Part shown: in pieces, positions 1 through 7,812 of the stretch
Numbering within the stretch: position 1 is the first letter of the stretch
Layout: every line of letters starts with the position of its first letter
Assembly: GCF_001428125.1 (NCBI RefSeq)
Contig: NZ_LMSM01000006.1
Coordinates: 670,270 to 734,269, forward strand
DNA: 64,000 bases
Source of the DNA: Nocardioides sp. Soil774
GTDB lineage: Bacteria > Actinomycetota > Actinomycetes > Propionibacteriales > Nocardioidaceae
Direction of reading: 5' to 3'
The notes under the pieces: model-generated
Told to the model about the DNA's origin: nothing
The model's database searches: none
Seen by the model: only the letters and a program-made list of their open reading frames with translations
Program-made: the position numbers and the translations under genes

Positions 1-539
1 CCGCCGAGATGGCCGAGGCCGTGGGCGCCGACGTGGTCGTGGTGCACCCGCCGTTCCGGTGGCAGAAGGACTACGCCGCGGGCTTCGTCGAGGGGATCGC
101 CTCGCTCGAGGCGCGCACGGGCATCGCCTTCGCGGTGGAGAACATGTATCCGTGGCGGGCCTCCTCGCGCCGCGGCATGCAGATGTACCTCCCCGGCTGG
201 GACCCCAGCGAGGAGGACTACGCGCACACGACGATCGACCTCTCCCACGCCGCCATCGCGCGCTCCGACGTGGTCGAGATGGCCGGGCGGATGGGGGAGC
301 GGCTGCGCCACATCCACCTCACCGACGGCACCGGCTCGGCCAAGGACGAGCACCTCGTGCCGGGTCGGGGTGTGATGCGTGCCGCGGAGTTCCTCGGGCA
401 CCTGGCGGGCACCGGGTTCGGCGGCCACGTCGTGCTGGAGATCAACACCCGTCGCGCCGCCGACCGCGCCGAGCGGGAGGCCGACCTCGCCGAGTCGTTG
501 GCCTTCGCCCGCGCGCACCTGGGAGTCACGACGCCGTGA
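1..539 (+). CDS. Sugar phosphate isomerase/epimerase family protein (3' part)
   Basis: The 5' end lies outside the window; the reading frame is open from base 3 to the TGA at 537-539. The visible part fits the C-terminal half of a xylose-isomerase-like TIM barrel. Likely metal or active-site strands are VENMYPW, DLSHAA, HIHLTDG and VLEIN, where the Glu, Asp, His and Glu residues normally bind a divalent metal. The family isomerises or epimerises small sugars or cleaves related compounds; the substrate cannot be told from sequence. Its stop overlaps the GTG start of the ABC ATPase (GTGA), so they are probably co-transcribed, although a functional link is not obvious. Confidence 0.8.
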   Translation, partial: AEMAEAVGADVVVVHPPFRWQKDYAAGFVEGIASLEARTGIAFAVENMYPWRASSRRGMQMYLPGWDPSEEDYAHTTIDLSHAAIARSDVVEMAGRMGERLRHIHLTDGTGSAKDEHLVPGRGVMRAAEFLGHLAGTGFGGHVVLEINTRRAADRAEREADLAESLAFARAHLGVTTP

Positions 540-1255
540 GCGCGCCCGTCGTGGCGGTGCGCGACCTCGTCGTCGTACGGGGCGGGGTGGAGGTGCTGCC
601 CGGCATCTCGCTCGACGTCGCGCCCGGCGTGACCGGCCTGCTGGGGCCAAGCGGCTGCGGCAAGACGACCCTGATGCGGGCGCTGGTCGGCGCGCAGCGG
701 GTGCGGTCCGGGACGGTCGAGGTGCTCGGGGAGCCCGCGGGCAGCGCGGGCCTGCGCACCCGCGTCGGCTACGTCACCCAGGCCGCGAGCGTCTACGACG
801 ACCTCACGGTCGCGGAGAACCTCGCCTTCTTCGCCCGGGTGCTTGGCGTCGACAGGGCCTCGGCCGAGGAGGCCGTCGCGGCCGTCGGGCTGCACGACAC
901 CCGCGAGAAGGTGGTCGGGCGTCTCTCCGGCGGGCAGCGCAGCCGGGTCAGCCTGGCGGTGGCGCTGCTCGGGAGCCCCGACCTGCTCGTGCTCGACGAG
1001 CCGACGGTCGGGCTCGACCCGGTGCTGCGCCGCGACCTGTGGGCGCTGTTCCACCGGATCGCCGACGGGGGTGCCGCGGTGCTCGTCTCCAGCCACGTCA
1101 TGGACGAGGCCGAGCGCTGCGACCGGCTGCTGCTGATGCGCGAGGGCCGGATCATCGCCGACGGGGCGCCCGAGGAGATCCGGCGCAGCACCGGGGCGCG
1201 CGACGTCGAGGAGGCGTTCCTGCGCCTCGTCGAGGGGCCGGGTGACGCGGCATGA
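536..1255 (+). CDS. ABC transporter ATP-binding protein (ABC-2 exporter type)
   Basis: This is a 239-residue cytoplasmic ATPase that powers the permease encoded next. Walker A GPSGCGKT is at residues 37-44, the Q-loop Gln near 82, the signature LSGGQ at 130-134, Walker B LLVLDE at 150-155 and the H-loop in VLVSSH near 186. One nucleotide-binding domain with a short C-terminal tail is typical of drug, lipid or polymer exporters of the ABC-2 class. The GTG start at 536 overlaps the preceding stop, and the gene overlaps the permease gene by 4 nt (ATGA), so ATPase and permease are translationally coupled. The cargo is unknown. Confidence 0.95.
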   Translation: MSAPVVAVRDLVVVRGGVEVLPGISLDVAPGVTGLLGPSGCGKTTLMRALVGAQRVRSGTVEVLGEPAGSAGLRTRVGYVTQAASVYDDLTVAENLAFFARVLGVDRASAEEAVAAVGLHDTREKVVGRLSGGQRSRVSLAVALLGSPDLLVLDEPTVGLDPVLRRDLWALFHRIADGGAAVLVSSHVMDEAERCDRLLLMREGRIIADGAPEEIRRSTGARDVEEAFLRLVEGPGDAA

Positions 1256-2001
1256 GCGCCCGAATGAGCGCCCGGGTGACCCTCGCCGTCGCGGGACGGG
1301 TCCTGCGCCAGGTGCGGCGCGACCACCGCACGCTCGCGATGCTGCTGGTCGTGCCGTGCGTGCTGATGAGCCTGCTCTGGTGGATGTTCGACGGTCTGCC
1401 CGGAGCGATGTTCGACCGCTTCGGCCCTGCCCTGCTGGCGATGTTCCCCTTCATCGTGATGTTCCTCGTCACCAGCGTCACGACCCTGCGCGAGCGGTCG
1501 TCGGGCACCCTGGAGCGGCTGCTCGCGATGCCGATGGGCAAGCTCGACTTCCTCCTCGGCTACGCGCTCGCCTTCGGCCTGCTCGCGGCGCTCCAGTCGG
1601 CGCTGGCGGTGGCGGTGAGCGTCGGCCTGCTCGGCCTCGACGTCAACGGCCCGGTCTGGCTGCTCGGGGTGGTCGCGGTCGTCGACGCCGTCCTCGGCAC
1701 CGCGCTCGGGCTGCTGGTGAGCGCCTTCGCGACGACCGAGTTCCAGGCGGTGCAGTTCATGCCGGCCTTCGTCCTGCCGCAGATCCTGCTGTGCGGGCTC
1801 TTCGTGCCCCGCGACGCGATGCCCGACGTGCTGGGCGCCGTCAGCGACCTGCTGCCCCTGTCCTACGCGGTCGACGCGATGCAGGAGCTGGTGGGTCGCG
1901 CCGATCAGGGCGAGGTGTGGCGCTCGGTCGGCGTCGTCGCCGGGTTCGCGGTGGTCTCGCTGGCGTTGGGCGCGGCCACCCTGAGGCGTCGTACGCCCTG
2001 A
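1252..2001 (+). CDS. ABC-2 type transporter permease
   Basis: This 249-residue membrane protein has about six hydrophobic segments: near residues 25-45 (LAMLLVVPCVLMSLLWW), 58-80, 100-130, 135-165, 170-190 and 222-242. This is the usual topology of ABC-2 permeases such as DrrB-type drug exporters. A cytoplasmic stretch with TTLRERSSGTLERLL between the second and third segments matches the family's conserved element. It overlaps the ATPase stop by 4 nt and forms a two-gene exporter with it. A short Arg-rich tail ends the protein. The substrate is not predictable. Confidence 0.93.
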   Translation: MSARMSARVTLAVAGRVLRQVRRDHRTLAMLLVVPCVLMSLLWWMFDGLPGAMFDRFGPALLAMFPFIVMFLVTSVTTLRERSSGTLERLLAMPMGKLDFLLGYALAFGLLAALQSALAVAVSVGLLGLDVNGPVWLLGVVAVVDAVLGTALGLLVSAFATTEFQAVQFMPAFVLPQILLCGLFVPRDAMPDVLGAVSDLLPLSYAVDAMQELVGRADQGEVWRSVGVVAGFAVVSLALGAATLRRRTP

Positions 2002-2008
2002 GCGGGCG

Positions 2009-2014
2009 TAGCCT
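2009..2014 (+). promoter_or_regulatory. -10 hexamer of a probable leaderless proline dehydrogenase transcript
   Basis: TAGCCT is followed by 7 nt and then the ATG at 2022, so transcription should start at or within a base of the start codon. No Shine-Dalgarno sequence is present. The same spacing recurs at several genes in this window. Confidence 0.5.
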
Positions 2015-2021
2015 TCGGGCC

Positions 2022-2957
2022 ATGTCGTTGCTCCGCCAGCCGATCCTCCTGCTCGCCCGCAGCCAGGGGGTCAAGAAGCTCGTCTCGACGATGCCCGTCT
2101 CGAGCGGCATCGTCACCAGCTACGTCCCCGGTGAGGCGACCTCCGACGCCGTGCGGGCCACCGCGGAGCTGGTCGGCGACGGCCTCCGGGTCACCCTGGA
2201 CTACCTCGGCGAGGACACCACCGACGCGGCCCGGGCCCACGCCACGGTCGTGGCCTACAAGGAGCTGCTCGCCGACCTCACCGTGAAGGGTCTCGCGCCG
2301 CACGCCGAGGTGTCGGTCAAGCTCAGCGCCATCGGGCAGTTCCTGCCCGGCGACGGCCACACGGTCGCGCTGGAGAACGCCCGCGACATCTGCCGTGCCG
2401 CCCGCAACGCCGGCACCACGGTGACCCTCGACATGGAGGACCACACCACCACCGACTCGACGCTGTCGGTCCTGCGCGAGCTGCGCAAGGACTTCCCCGA
2501 GACCGGCGCCGTGCTCCAGGCGATGCTGCACCGCACCGAGGCCGACTGCCGCGCGCTGGCCTATGAGGGCTCGCGCGTGCGGCTGTGCAAGGGCGCCTAC
2601 ATGGAGCCCGCCGACGTGGCCTTCCAGGACAAGGTCGAGATCGACAAGTCCTACGTGCGCTGCCTCAAGGTGCTGCTCGCCGGCCAGGGCTACCCGATGG
2701 TCGCCACCCACGACCCGCGGATGGTGCAGATCGCCTCCTCGCTCGCCAGCCGCTTCGGCCGGCGCCCGGGGACCTACGAGTTCCAGATGCTCTACGGCAT
2801 CCGCCCCGAGGAGCAGAAGCGCCTCGCCGCCGCCGGCGAGACCGTGCGCGTCTACATCCCCTACGGCACCGAGTGGTACGGCTACCTCATGCGCCGCCTC
2901 GCCGAGAAGCCGCAGAACCTCGCCTTCTTCGCGCGCTCGCTGATCTCCAAGAAGTAG
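2022..2957 (+). CDS. Proline dehydrogenase (monofunctional, PutB/FadM type)
   Basis: This 311-residue FAD enzyme oxidises L-proline to 1-pyrroline-5-carboxylate and feeds electrons to the quinone pool. It has the barrel motifs of monofunctional proline dehydrogenases: VSVKLSAIGQ, DMEDHTTTD, RLCKGAYMEP, ATHDPRM, EFQMLYGIR and the C-terminal active-site block YIPYGTEWYGYLMRRLAEKPQN split around residues 286-305. The start ATG at 2022 is favoured by a -10 box 7 nt upstream. The gene is 9 nt upstream of proC, which catalyses the reductive reaction toward proline. No P5C dehydrogenase is seen in the window. Confidence 0.95.
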   Translation: MSLLRQPILLLARSQGVKKLVSTMPVSSGIVTSYVPGEATSDAVRATAELVGDGLRVTLDYLGEDTTDAARAHATVVAYKELLADLTVKGLAPHAEVSVKLSAIGQFLPGDGHTVALENARDICRAARNAGTTVTLDMEDHTTTDSTLSVLRELRKDFPETGAVLQAMLHRTEADCRALAYEGSRVRLCKGAYMEPADVAFQDKVEIDKSYVRCLKVLLAGQGYPMVATHDPRMVQIASSLASRFGRRPGTYEFQMLYGIRPEEQKRLAAAGETVRVYIPYGTEWYGYLMRRLAEKPQNLAFFARSLISKK

Positions 2958-2966
2958 GTTTCCCCC

Positions 2967-3767
2967 ATGAGCACAGCGATCATCGGCGCCGGCGTGATGG
3001 GGGAGACCCTGCTGTCCGGTCTCGTGCGCGCGGGGCGCCGCGTCGACCAGCTGATGGTCGGCGAGAAGCGCGCCGAGCGGGCCCGCGAGCTCGAGGAGCG
3101 CTACGGCGTGGCGGTGGTCTCCAACCGCGAGGCGGCCGCCCGCGCCGACACCGTGGCGCTCGTGGTCAAGCCGCAGGACATGGGCGACGTGCTCGACGAG
3201 ATCTCCCCCGAGCTGCGCGCCGGGCAGCTGGTCGTCTCGCTCGCCGCCGGCATCACCACCGCCTTCATCGAGGCCCGGGTGCCCGAGGGCGTCGCCGTGG
3301 TGCGGGTCATGCCCAACACGCCCGCGCTGGTCGACGAGGGCATGGCCGCCATCTCGCCCGGCTCCCACTGCGACGAGGCGCACCTCGCCGAGGTCGAGTC
3401 GCTGATGGCGTCCACCGGCAAGGTGCTGCGCATCCCCGAGAAGCAGATGGACGCGGTCACCGCGATCTCCGGCTCCGGCCCGGCCTACATCTTCTTCGTG
3501 GTCGAGTCGATGATCGAGGCGGGCGTGCACCTCGGCCTGCCGCGGGCCACCTCGACCGAGCTGGTCGTGCAGACGCTTGTCGGGTCGGCCGCGATGCTGC
3601 GCGAGACCGGCACCCACCCCGTCGTCCTGCGCGAGCAGGTCACCTCGCCGAGCGGCACCACGGCCTCGGCGCTGCGCGAGCTGGAGATCCACCGCGTCCG
3701 GGCGGCCTTCCTCGCCGCCATGGAGGCCGCCCGCGACCGCTCGCGCGAGCTGGCCGAGGAGGCCTGA
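2967..3767 (+). CDS. proC: Pyrroline-5-carboxylate reductase
   Basis: A 266-residue enzyme that reduces 1-pyrroline-5-carboxylate to L-proline with NAD(P)H, the last step of proline synthesis. The N-terminal Rossmann motif GAGVMGETLL lies at residues 7-16. VVKPQDM, MPNTPALVDEGMAAI, the dimer/active-site block GSGPAYIFFVVESMIEAGV and the C-terminal signature VTSPSGTTASAL are all present. Length and order are typical of ProC. It follows proline dehydrogenase by 9 nt, so the synthetic and degradative steps may share a transcript. In mycobacteria proC is likewise next to the small HTH gene and bS22 found about 3 kb downstream here. Confidence 0.97.
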   Translation: MSTAIIGAGVMGETLLSGLVRAGRRVDQLMVGEKRAERARELEERYGVAVVSNREAAARADTVALVVKPQDMGDVLDEISPELRAGQLVVSLAAGITTAFIEARVPEGVAVVRVMPNTPALVDEGMAAISPGSHCDEAHLAEVESLMASTGKVLRIPEKQMDAVTAISGSGPAYIFFVVESMIEAGVHLGLPRATSTELVVQTLVGSAAMLRETGTHPVVLREQVTSPSGTTASALRELEIHRVRAAFLAAMEAARDRSRELAEEA

Positions 3768-3785
3768 GGCTCCTCAGGAGGAGCC
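3768..3785. terminator. Bidirectional hairpin between proC and the TetR gene
   Basis: GGCTCCTCAGGAGGAGCC starts right after the proC stop and spans the TetR stop codon. It is an 18-nt perfect palindrome that can form a strong GC hairpin between two convergent genes. No U-tract follows, as is common in actinobacteria. Confidence 0.6.
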
Positions 3786-4454
3786 GCGCAGGGAGCGCAC
3801 CAGGCCGAGGCCGTCGTCGACCAGGCCGCGCACCAACGGCAACCGGGTGAGGCGGACCGACCGGTCGACCAGCGGCACGAGGCCAGCCACCAGCGCGCGC
3901 GTACGTCGCTGCCCCGGGCTGTCGTCGTGCACCCAGAAGAGCACGACCCCCATGTGCAGCAGCCACAGCAGCTCGGGGAGCTCCTCGCGCAGGGCCGGCG
4001 CCACCTTGAGGTCGGAGTCGGCCACGGCGCGGCGGAAGAGGTCGGTGCTGGCCTCGCGGGCCGGTGCCGACTGGGCCGAGAACGGCGACAGGGGCGAGCG
4101 CGGGTCGGCGGCGTTGCGGAAGAACTGCCCGCCGAAGTCGTGGAACGGCTCCGCCACGTCGAGGAAGGACTCCATCACCCGGCGCAGGCGGTCGGCGAAG
4201 ACGGGGGAGTCGTACGCCGCCTCCGCAGCGGCCGCGTGCTCGACCTGGACCTGGTCGTAGAACGCCTGGATCAGCTCCTCCTTGCCGGAGAAGTAGTAGT
4301 AGGCGCTTCCGAGGGAGACTCCGGCCTCGTCGGCGATGGCTCGCATCGTCGCCGCGTCGTAACCGCCGGAGCGGAAGAGCCGCATCGCGGCGTCGACGAT
4401 GCCTGCTCGGGTCCGCTCGGCGCGGGGTGTTCGCTGCGACGGCACGGTCGCCAC
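3774..4454 (-). CDS. TetR/AcrR family transcriptional regulator
   Basis: A 226-residue repressor-type protein with an N-terminal TetR helix-turn-helix: TRAGIVDAAMRLF near residues 15-27, then IADEAGVSLGSAYYYFSGKEELIQAFY at about 41-67. The C-terminal helical ligand domain is family-specific and the inducer cannot be predicted. The GTG start at 4454 lies 1 nt after the stop of the membrane-protein gene, so the two form an operon read leftward. A perfect 14-bp palindrome at 4991-5004 upstream of that operon is the probable binding site, which would make the gene autoregulated. Confidence 0.92.
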   Translation of the reverse strand: MATVPSQRTPRAERTRAGIVDAAMRLFRSGGYDAATMRAIADEAGVSLGSAYYYFSGKEELIQAFYDQVQVEHAAAAEAAYDSPVFADRLRRVMESFLDVAEPFHDFGGQFFRNAADPRSPLSPFSAQSAPAREASTDLFRRAVADSDLKVAPALREELPELLWLLHMGVVLFWVHDDSPGQRRTRALVAGLVPLVDRSVRLTRLPLVRGLVDDGLGLVRSLRGSS

Positions 4455-4455
4455 C

Positions 4456-4947
4456 CTAGGAGACCGGCGGTCGGGGCGGCTGCCACCCGGCGAGCCACCG
4501 GGCCAGCGGGCCCCCGGACAGCGAGCCCGAGGCGAGGAGCAGGAGCGTGCCGACGTCCGGGCCGTCGAACGAGACGTCGCCGCCGCTCCACACGACGACC
4601 GCCACCACCATCGTCACCGGCGGCAGCACGAAGCCCCAGCGGTACGCCCGCCGGCGTGCGACCTCACGAGGCAGGTGGGCCCCGACGAGGAACATCAGCT
4701 CGACACCCACGAAGAGCCCGACGACCAGACCGGCGATCCCGCCGAACCAGACACCGATGACGACCAGCGCCGCGATCGCGCCCACCAGGGCCAGGACCGG
4801 CCCGTCACGGTCGGTGGCGCTCACGTCGTCCGCGAGCGGCGCCACCACCATCAGCACGGCGCCTGTGGCTGCACCGGCCATCGCGCCCAGCAGCCCGCCC
4901 ATCGGGAGCCAGAGCACCTGGGGACGCCAGTGGGTGGTCGTGTTCAT
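4456..4947 (-). CDS. Hypothetical membrane protein in operon with TetR
   Basis: A 163-residue protein with about five hydrophobic segments: VLWLPMGGLLGAMAGAATGA, LALVGAIAALVVIGVWFGG, AGLVVGLFVGVELMFLVG, GFVLPPVTMVVAVVVW and a weaker LLLLASGSLSGGPLARWL. I do not recognise a family. The ATG at 4947 is preferred over one at 5004 because a GAGGAG Shine-Dalgarno lies 7 nt upstream of it, whereas the longer version would begin inside the 14-bp palindrome. Its position directly before a TetR gene suggests it is the regulator's target, perhaps involved in efflux or envelope stress. That role is inference only. Confidence 0.75.
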   Translation of the reverse strand: MNTTTHWRPQVLWLPMGGLLGAMAGAATGAVLMVVAPLADDVSATDRDGPVLALVGAIAALVVIGVWFGGIAGLVVGLFVGVELMFLVGAHLPREVARRRAYRWGFVLPPVTMVVAVVVWSGGDVSFDGPDVGTLLLLASGSLSGGPLARWLAGWQPPRPPVS

Positions 4948-4990
4948 CAGCAGCTCCTCGACGGGTCGGGACACCAGCATCGCAGCAGAA

Positions 4991-5004
4991 TTGAACATGT
5001 TCAA
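4991..5004. promoter_or_regulatory. Perfect 14-bp palindrome, probable TetR operator
   Basis: TTGAACATGTTCAA reads the same on both strands. It lies between the leftward membrane-protein/TetR operon and the rightward acuC gene. On the minus strand its TTGAAC half forms a plausible -35, followed by a 17-nt spacer and GATGCT as -10. Binding here would block that promoter. Confidence 0.6.
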
Positions 5005-5040
5005 CTATGGGCGTGCGCGGGACGCCGCACGACGCGGGAG

Positions 5041-5046
5041 TAACGT
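5041..5046 (+). promoter_or_regulatory. -10 hexamer of a probable leaderless acuC transcript
   Basis: TAACGT is followed by 7 nt and the ATG at 5054. No ribosome binding site is seen. It lies 36 bp from the palindrome at 4991-5004, so the TetR protein might also affect this promoter. Confidence 0.45.
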
Positions 5047-5053
5047 CCGCCAC

Positions 5054-6235
5054 ATGGAGTGCTCCGGGCCCACGTCTGTCGTCTTCGACCCGACGCTGAC
5101 CGACTACAACTTCGGCCCCACGCACCCGATGTCGCCGGTCCGTGTCGACCTGACGATGCGCCTGGCCGAGGAGCTCGGCGTGCTGGAGGGCGTCAAGCTG
5201 GTCGACGCCCCGGTCGCGACCGACGAGCAGATCGCGACCGTCCACGACGTCGGTCTCATCGAGGCGGTCACCCGTGCCGGCACGACGCCAGGCTGGGAGG
5301 ACGCGTCCCGCGGGCTGGGCACCGAGGATGACCCGGTCTTCGCCGACATGCACCTGGCCAGCGCCCACGTCGTCGGCGCCACCCTCGAGGCCGTGCGCCA
5401 GGTCTGGAGCGGGGAGTCGCTGCACTCGGTCAACATCGCCGGCGGCCTGCACCACGCGATGCCCGACCGCGCCAGCGGCTTCTGCATCTACAACGACGTC
5501 GCGGTCGGCATCAAGCAGCTCCTCGCCGACGGCGCCGAGCGCGTGGCCTACGTCGACATCGACGTGCACCACGGCGACGGTGTCGAGAAGATCTTCTGGG
5601 ACGACCCCCGGGTGCTGACCATCTCCTTGCACGAGACCGGGCAGATGCTCTTCCCCGGCACCGGCTTCCCCACCGACACCGGTGGCCCGGGTGCCGAGGG
5701 CTCGGCGGTCAACGTGGCGCTGCCCCCCGGCACCTCCGACGCGGGCTGGCTGCGGGCCTTCCATGCCGTGGTGCCCCCGCTGCTGCGCGAGTTCGCGCCC
5801 GACGTGCTGGTCACGCAGCACGGCTGTGACTCCCACATGGACGATCCCCTGGCCCACATGATGCTCAGCGTCGACGGGCAGCGCGCGGCGTACCTCGCGC
5901 TCCACGACCTGGCCCACGAGGTCGCGGGCGGGCGCTGGGTCGTCACCGGCGGCGGTGGCTACTCCGTCGTCGACGTGGTGCCCCGCGCGTGGACGCACCT
6001 CCTCGCGATCGCCTCCGGCCGCCCGCTCGAGCCCACCCTGGCCACGCCGCCGGGCTGGCGGGCCCATGTCGAGCAGGTGCTGGGGGCCACCGCGCCGCAC
6101 CGCATGGGCGACGGGCGTACGCCTGCCTACCGGGACTGGTCGGCCGGGTACGACCCCGAGGCGTGGCTGGACCGCGCGATCCACGCCACGCGCATGGAGG
6201 TCTTCCCGCTCCACGGGCTCGACCCGCTGCCGTAG
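5054..6235 (+). CDS. acuC: AcuC-type protein deacetylase (histone deacetylase superfamily)
   Basis: A 393-residue zinc-dependent deacetylase of the arginase/HDAC fold, expected to remove acetyl groups from proteins such as acetyl-CoA synthetase. Family motifs in order are YNFGPTHPMSP near residue 17, GGLHHAMPDRASGFC, the charge-relay and zinc-binding block YVDIDVHHGDGVEKIFW near 168-184, THQGCDSH-like VTQHGCDSH, and the C-terminal GGGGYS loop. Length matches AcuC of Bacillus. The ATG at 5054 is supported by a -10 box 7 nt upstream. It is divergent from the membrane-protein/TetR operon across a shared regulatory region. Confidence 0.92.
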   Translation: MECSGPTSVVFDPTLTDYNFGPTHPMSPVRVDLTMRLAEELGVLEGVKLVDAPVATDEQIATVHDVGLIEAVTRAGTTPGWEDASRGLGTEDDPVFADMHLASAHVVGATLEAVRQVWSGESLHSVNIAGGLHHAMPDRASGFCIYNDVAVGIKQLLADGAERVAYVDIDVHHGDGVEKIFWDDPRVLTISLHETGQMLFPGTGFPTDTGGPGAEGSAVNVALPPGTSDAGWLRAFHAVVPPLLREFAPDVLVTQHGCDSHMDDPLAHMMLSVDGQRAAYLALHDLAHEVAGGRWVVTGGGGYSVVDVVPRAWTHLLAIASGRPLEPTLATPPGWRAHVEQVLGATAPHRMGDGRTPAYRDWSAGYDPEAWLDRAIHATRMEVFPLHGLDPLP

Positions 6236-6367
6236 CGACGTCAACTGCGGGACCGCGCGGGGTAAAGATTCAACCCGACACGCCGCGAGTCCCATATGTT
6301 TCTCTGGCATTCCTCTTCCCCACGCGTCACGCGAGCCCTATCCTCACCAACAGCGGCACGCCTGTGA

Positions 6368-6387
6368 CGCCGGCGCGGAAGCCGGCG
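6368..6387 (+). other. 5'-leader hairpin before the small HTH gene
   Basis: CGCCGGC and GCCGGCG form a 7-bp stem around the loop GCGGAA, about 30 nt upstream of the HTH gene. The 183-nt gap 6236-6418 otherwise holds only a possible -10 (TATCCT at 6339-6344). Confidence 0.35.
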
Positions 6388-6418
6388 CCGTCGCCGCGCA
6401 GAAGGATCGGTGGACACC

Positions 6419-6625
6419 ATGGCTGAGAACACCCCTGGCGACATGTCCGAGGCGCAGTTCCTCACCATCGCCGAGGTCGCGGCCAAGATGCGCGTCTCGA
6501 AGATGACGGTCTACCGGCTCGTCCACGGGGGCGAGCTTCCCGCGGTGCGCGTCGGCCGGTCGTTCCGGGTCACCGAGGACGACGTCAACGACTACCTGCG
6601 CAAGAGCTTCTACAACGCCGGCTGA
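6419..6625 (+). CDS. Small helix-turn-helix DNA-binding protein (excisionase/BldC-like)
   Basis: A 68-residue protein made almost entirely of one MerR-like winged helix: QFLTIAEVAAKMRVSKMTVYRLVHGGELPAVRVGRSFRVTEDDVNDYLRK, split here as QFLTIAEVAAKMRVSKMTV and YRLVHGGELPAVRVGRSFR followed by the DDVNDYLRK helix. This is the excisionase-family fold also used by BldC. The start could be ATG 6419 or GTG 6410; a GAAGGA motif at 6401-6406 is poorly spaced for both. Orthologues sit just before bS22 in mycobacteria (Rv0500A) and streptomycetes, and this order is kept here. The target genes are unknown. Confidence 0.88.
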   Translation: MAENTPGDMSEAQFLTIAEVAAKMRVSKMTVYRLVHGGELPAVRVGRSFRVTEDDVNDYLRKSFYNAG

Positions 6626-6666
6626 CCCTCGTCGGACGCGATTCCTCCCTCCGCGCACCGTGCAAG

Positions 6667-6672
6667 TAGGGT
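6667..6672 (+). promoter_or_regulatory. -10 hexamer upstream of bS22
   Basis: TAGGGT lies 49 nt upstream of the bS22 start codon, leaving a short leader that contains a GGAAAGG ribosome binding site at about 6704-6710. No convincing -35 is visible. Confidence 0.4.
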
Positions 6673-6721
6673 GTGCGGGTCCGGCCGACGAACGTCGGCC
6701 GAGAGGAAAGGTCTGATCAAC

Positions 6722-6823
6722 GTGGGTTCTGTCATCAAGAAGCGGCGCAAGCGCATGGCCAAGAAGAAGCACCGCAAGCTGCTCAAGAAGACGCGCGTGC
6801 AGCGCCGCAAGCTCGGCAAGTAA
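6722..6823 (+). CDS. 30S ribosomal protein bS22 (AURKAIP1/COX24 domain)
   Basis: A 33-residue, very basic peptide starting [19 protein letters not shown] and ending RRKLGK. It matches the actinobacterial small-subunit protein bS22 (Rv0500B in M. tuberculosis), which binds near the decoding site of the 30S subunit. Fifteen or more of its 33 residues are Lys or Arg. The GTG start at 6722 follows GGAAAGG by about 11 nt. It is too short for most gene finders. Position between the HTH gene and the epimerase-like gene is conserved in other actinobacteria, which supports the call. Confidence 0.95.
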   Translation: MGSVIKKRRKRMAKKKHRKLLKKTRVQRRKLGK

Positions 6824-6834
6824 CACCCTCGACC

Positions 6835-7812
6835 ATGGGGCGGGTCGTGCTGGTCACCGGGATCTCCCGGGACATCGGTCGACGATTCGCGCGCGCCGCG
6901 GCCGGCGACCCGTCCATCGAGCGAGTGATCGGCGTGGACGTGGTCCCGCCGCGGGGCGACATCGGTGACGTCTCGTTCGTCCGCGCCGACATCCGCAACC
7001 CGGTCATCGCGAAGGTCATCGCGAAGGAGGACGTCGACACCGTCGTCCACATGAGCGTGATCGCCACGCCCGGCTCCGCCGGTGGTCGCGGGACGATGAA
7101 GGAGCTCAACGTCATCGGCTCCATGCAGCTGCTCGCTGCGTGCCAGAAGTCGCGGACCGTCGAGCGCATCGTGGTGAAGTCGACGACCACGGTCTACGGC
7201 TCGGGTCCGCGCGACCCCGCGATGTTCACCGAGGACATGGGCCCCAAGCGCATGCCCTCGGCCGGCTACGCCAAGGACGTCTACGAGATCGAGGGCTACG
7301 TCCGCGGCTTCGCCCGCCGGCGGCCCGACGTCGACGTGACGATGATCCGCGCCGCCAACGTCATCGGCCCCCATGTCTCGAGCCCGCTGACCAACTACTT
7401 CCGCCTGCCGGTCATCCCGCGGGTGCTGGGCTTCGACCCGCGCCTGCAGTTCCTCCACGAGGACGACCTGATGGGCGTGCTGCGCCACGCCGCGACCAAC
7501 GGCGTGCCCGGCACGTTCAACGTCGCGGGCGACGGGTTGCTGACCCTGAGCCAGGCCGTACGCCGCCTCGGCACCCCGTCCGTGGCGATGCCGCGCTTCG
7601 CGGTCGGTCGTCTCGGGGCGACCATGCGGCAGGCCCGCCTGTCGGACTTCTCGCCCGAGCAGCTGGGGTTCCTGACCTACGGTCGAGGCGTGGACACGAC
7701 CCGGATGCGCACCGTCCTCGGCTTCGAGCCGACCTACAGCACCGCCGAGGCGTACGCCGACTTCTGCCGCTCCCTGACCGCCGCGCCGCTGCAGGGGGCC
7801 GGTCGTGGCTGA
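6835..7812 (+). CDS. NAD-dependent epimerase/dehydratase (extended SDR)
   Basis: A 325-residue extended short-chain dehydrogenase/reductase. The NAD-binding motif is VTGISRDIGRRFA near residues 7-19 rather than the strict GxxGxxG. VKSTTTVYG supplies the catalytic Ser/Thr region and AGYAKDVYEIEGYV carries the YxxxK-type Tyr and Lys. RAANVIGP and the C-terminal FNVAGDGLLTLSQ are typical of nucleotide-sugar epimerases. The mycobacterial gene at this position (Rv0501) is called galE2, but the substrate here is unproven. It overlaps the acyltransferase gene by 8 nt, suggesting a shared role in envelope lipids or glycans. Confidence 0.85.
   Translation: MGRVVLVTGISRDIGRRFARAAAGDPSIERVIGVDVVPPRGDIGDVSFVRADIRNPVIAKVIAKEDVDTVVHMSVIATPGSAGGRGTMKELNVIGSMQLLAACQKSRTVERIVVKSTTTVYGSGPRDPAMFTEDMGPKRMPSAGYAKDVYEIEGYVRGFARRRPDVDVTMIRAANVIGPHVSSPLTNYFRLPVIPRVLGFDPRLQFLHEDDLMGVLRHAATNGVPGTFNVAGDGLLTLSQAVRRLGTPSVAMPRFAVGRLGATMRQARLSDFSPEQLGFLTYGRGVDTTRMRTVLGFEPTYSTAEAYADFCRSLTAAPLQGAGRG

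Noticed and set aside
4947..5004. Longer version of the membrane protein starting at 5004
   Set aside because: It would start within the palindromic operator and lacks a ribosome binding site, whereas ATG 4947 has GAGGAG at good spacing.
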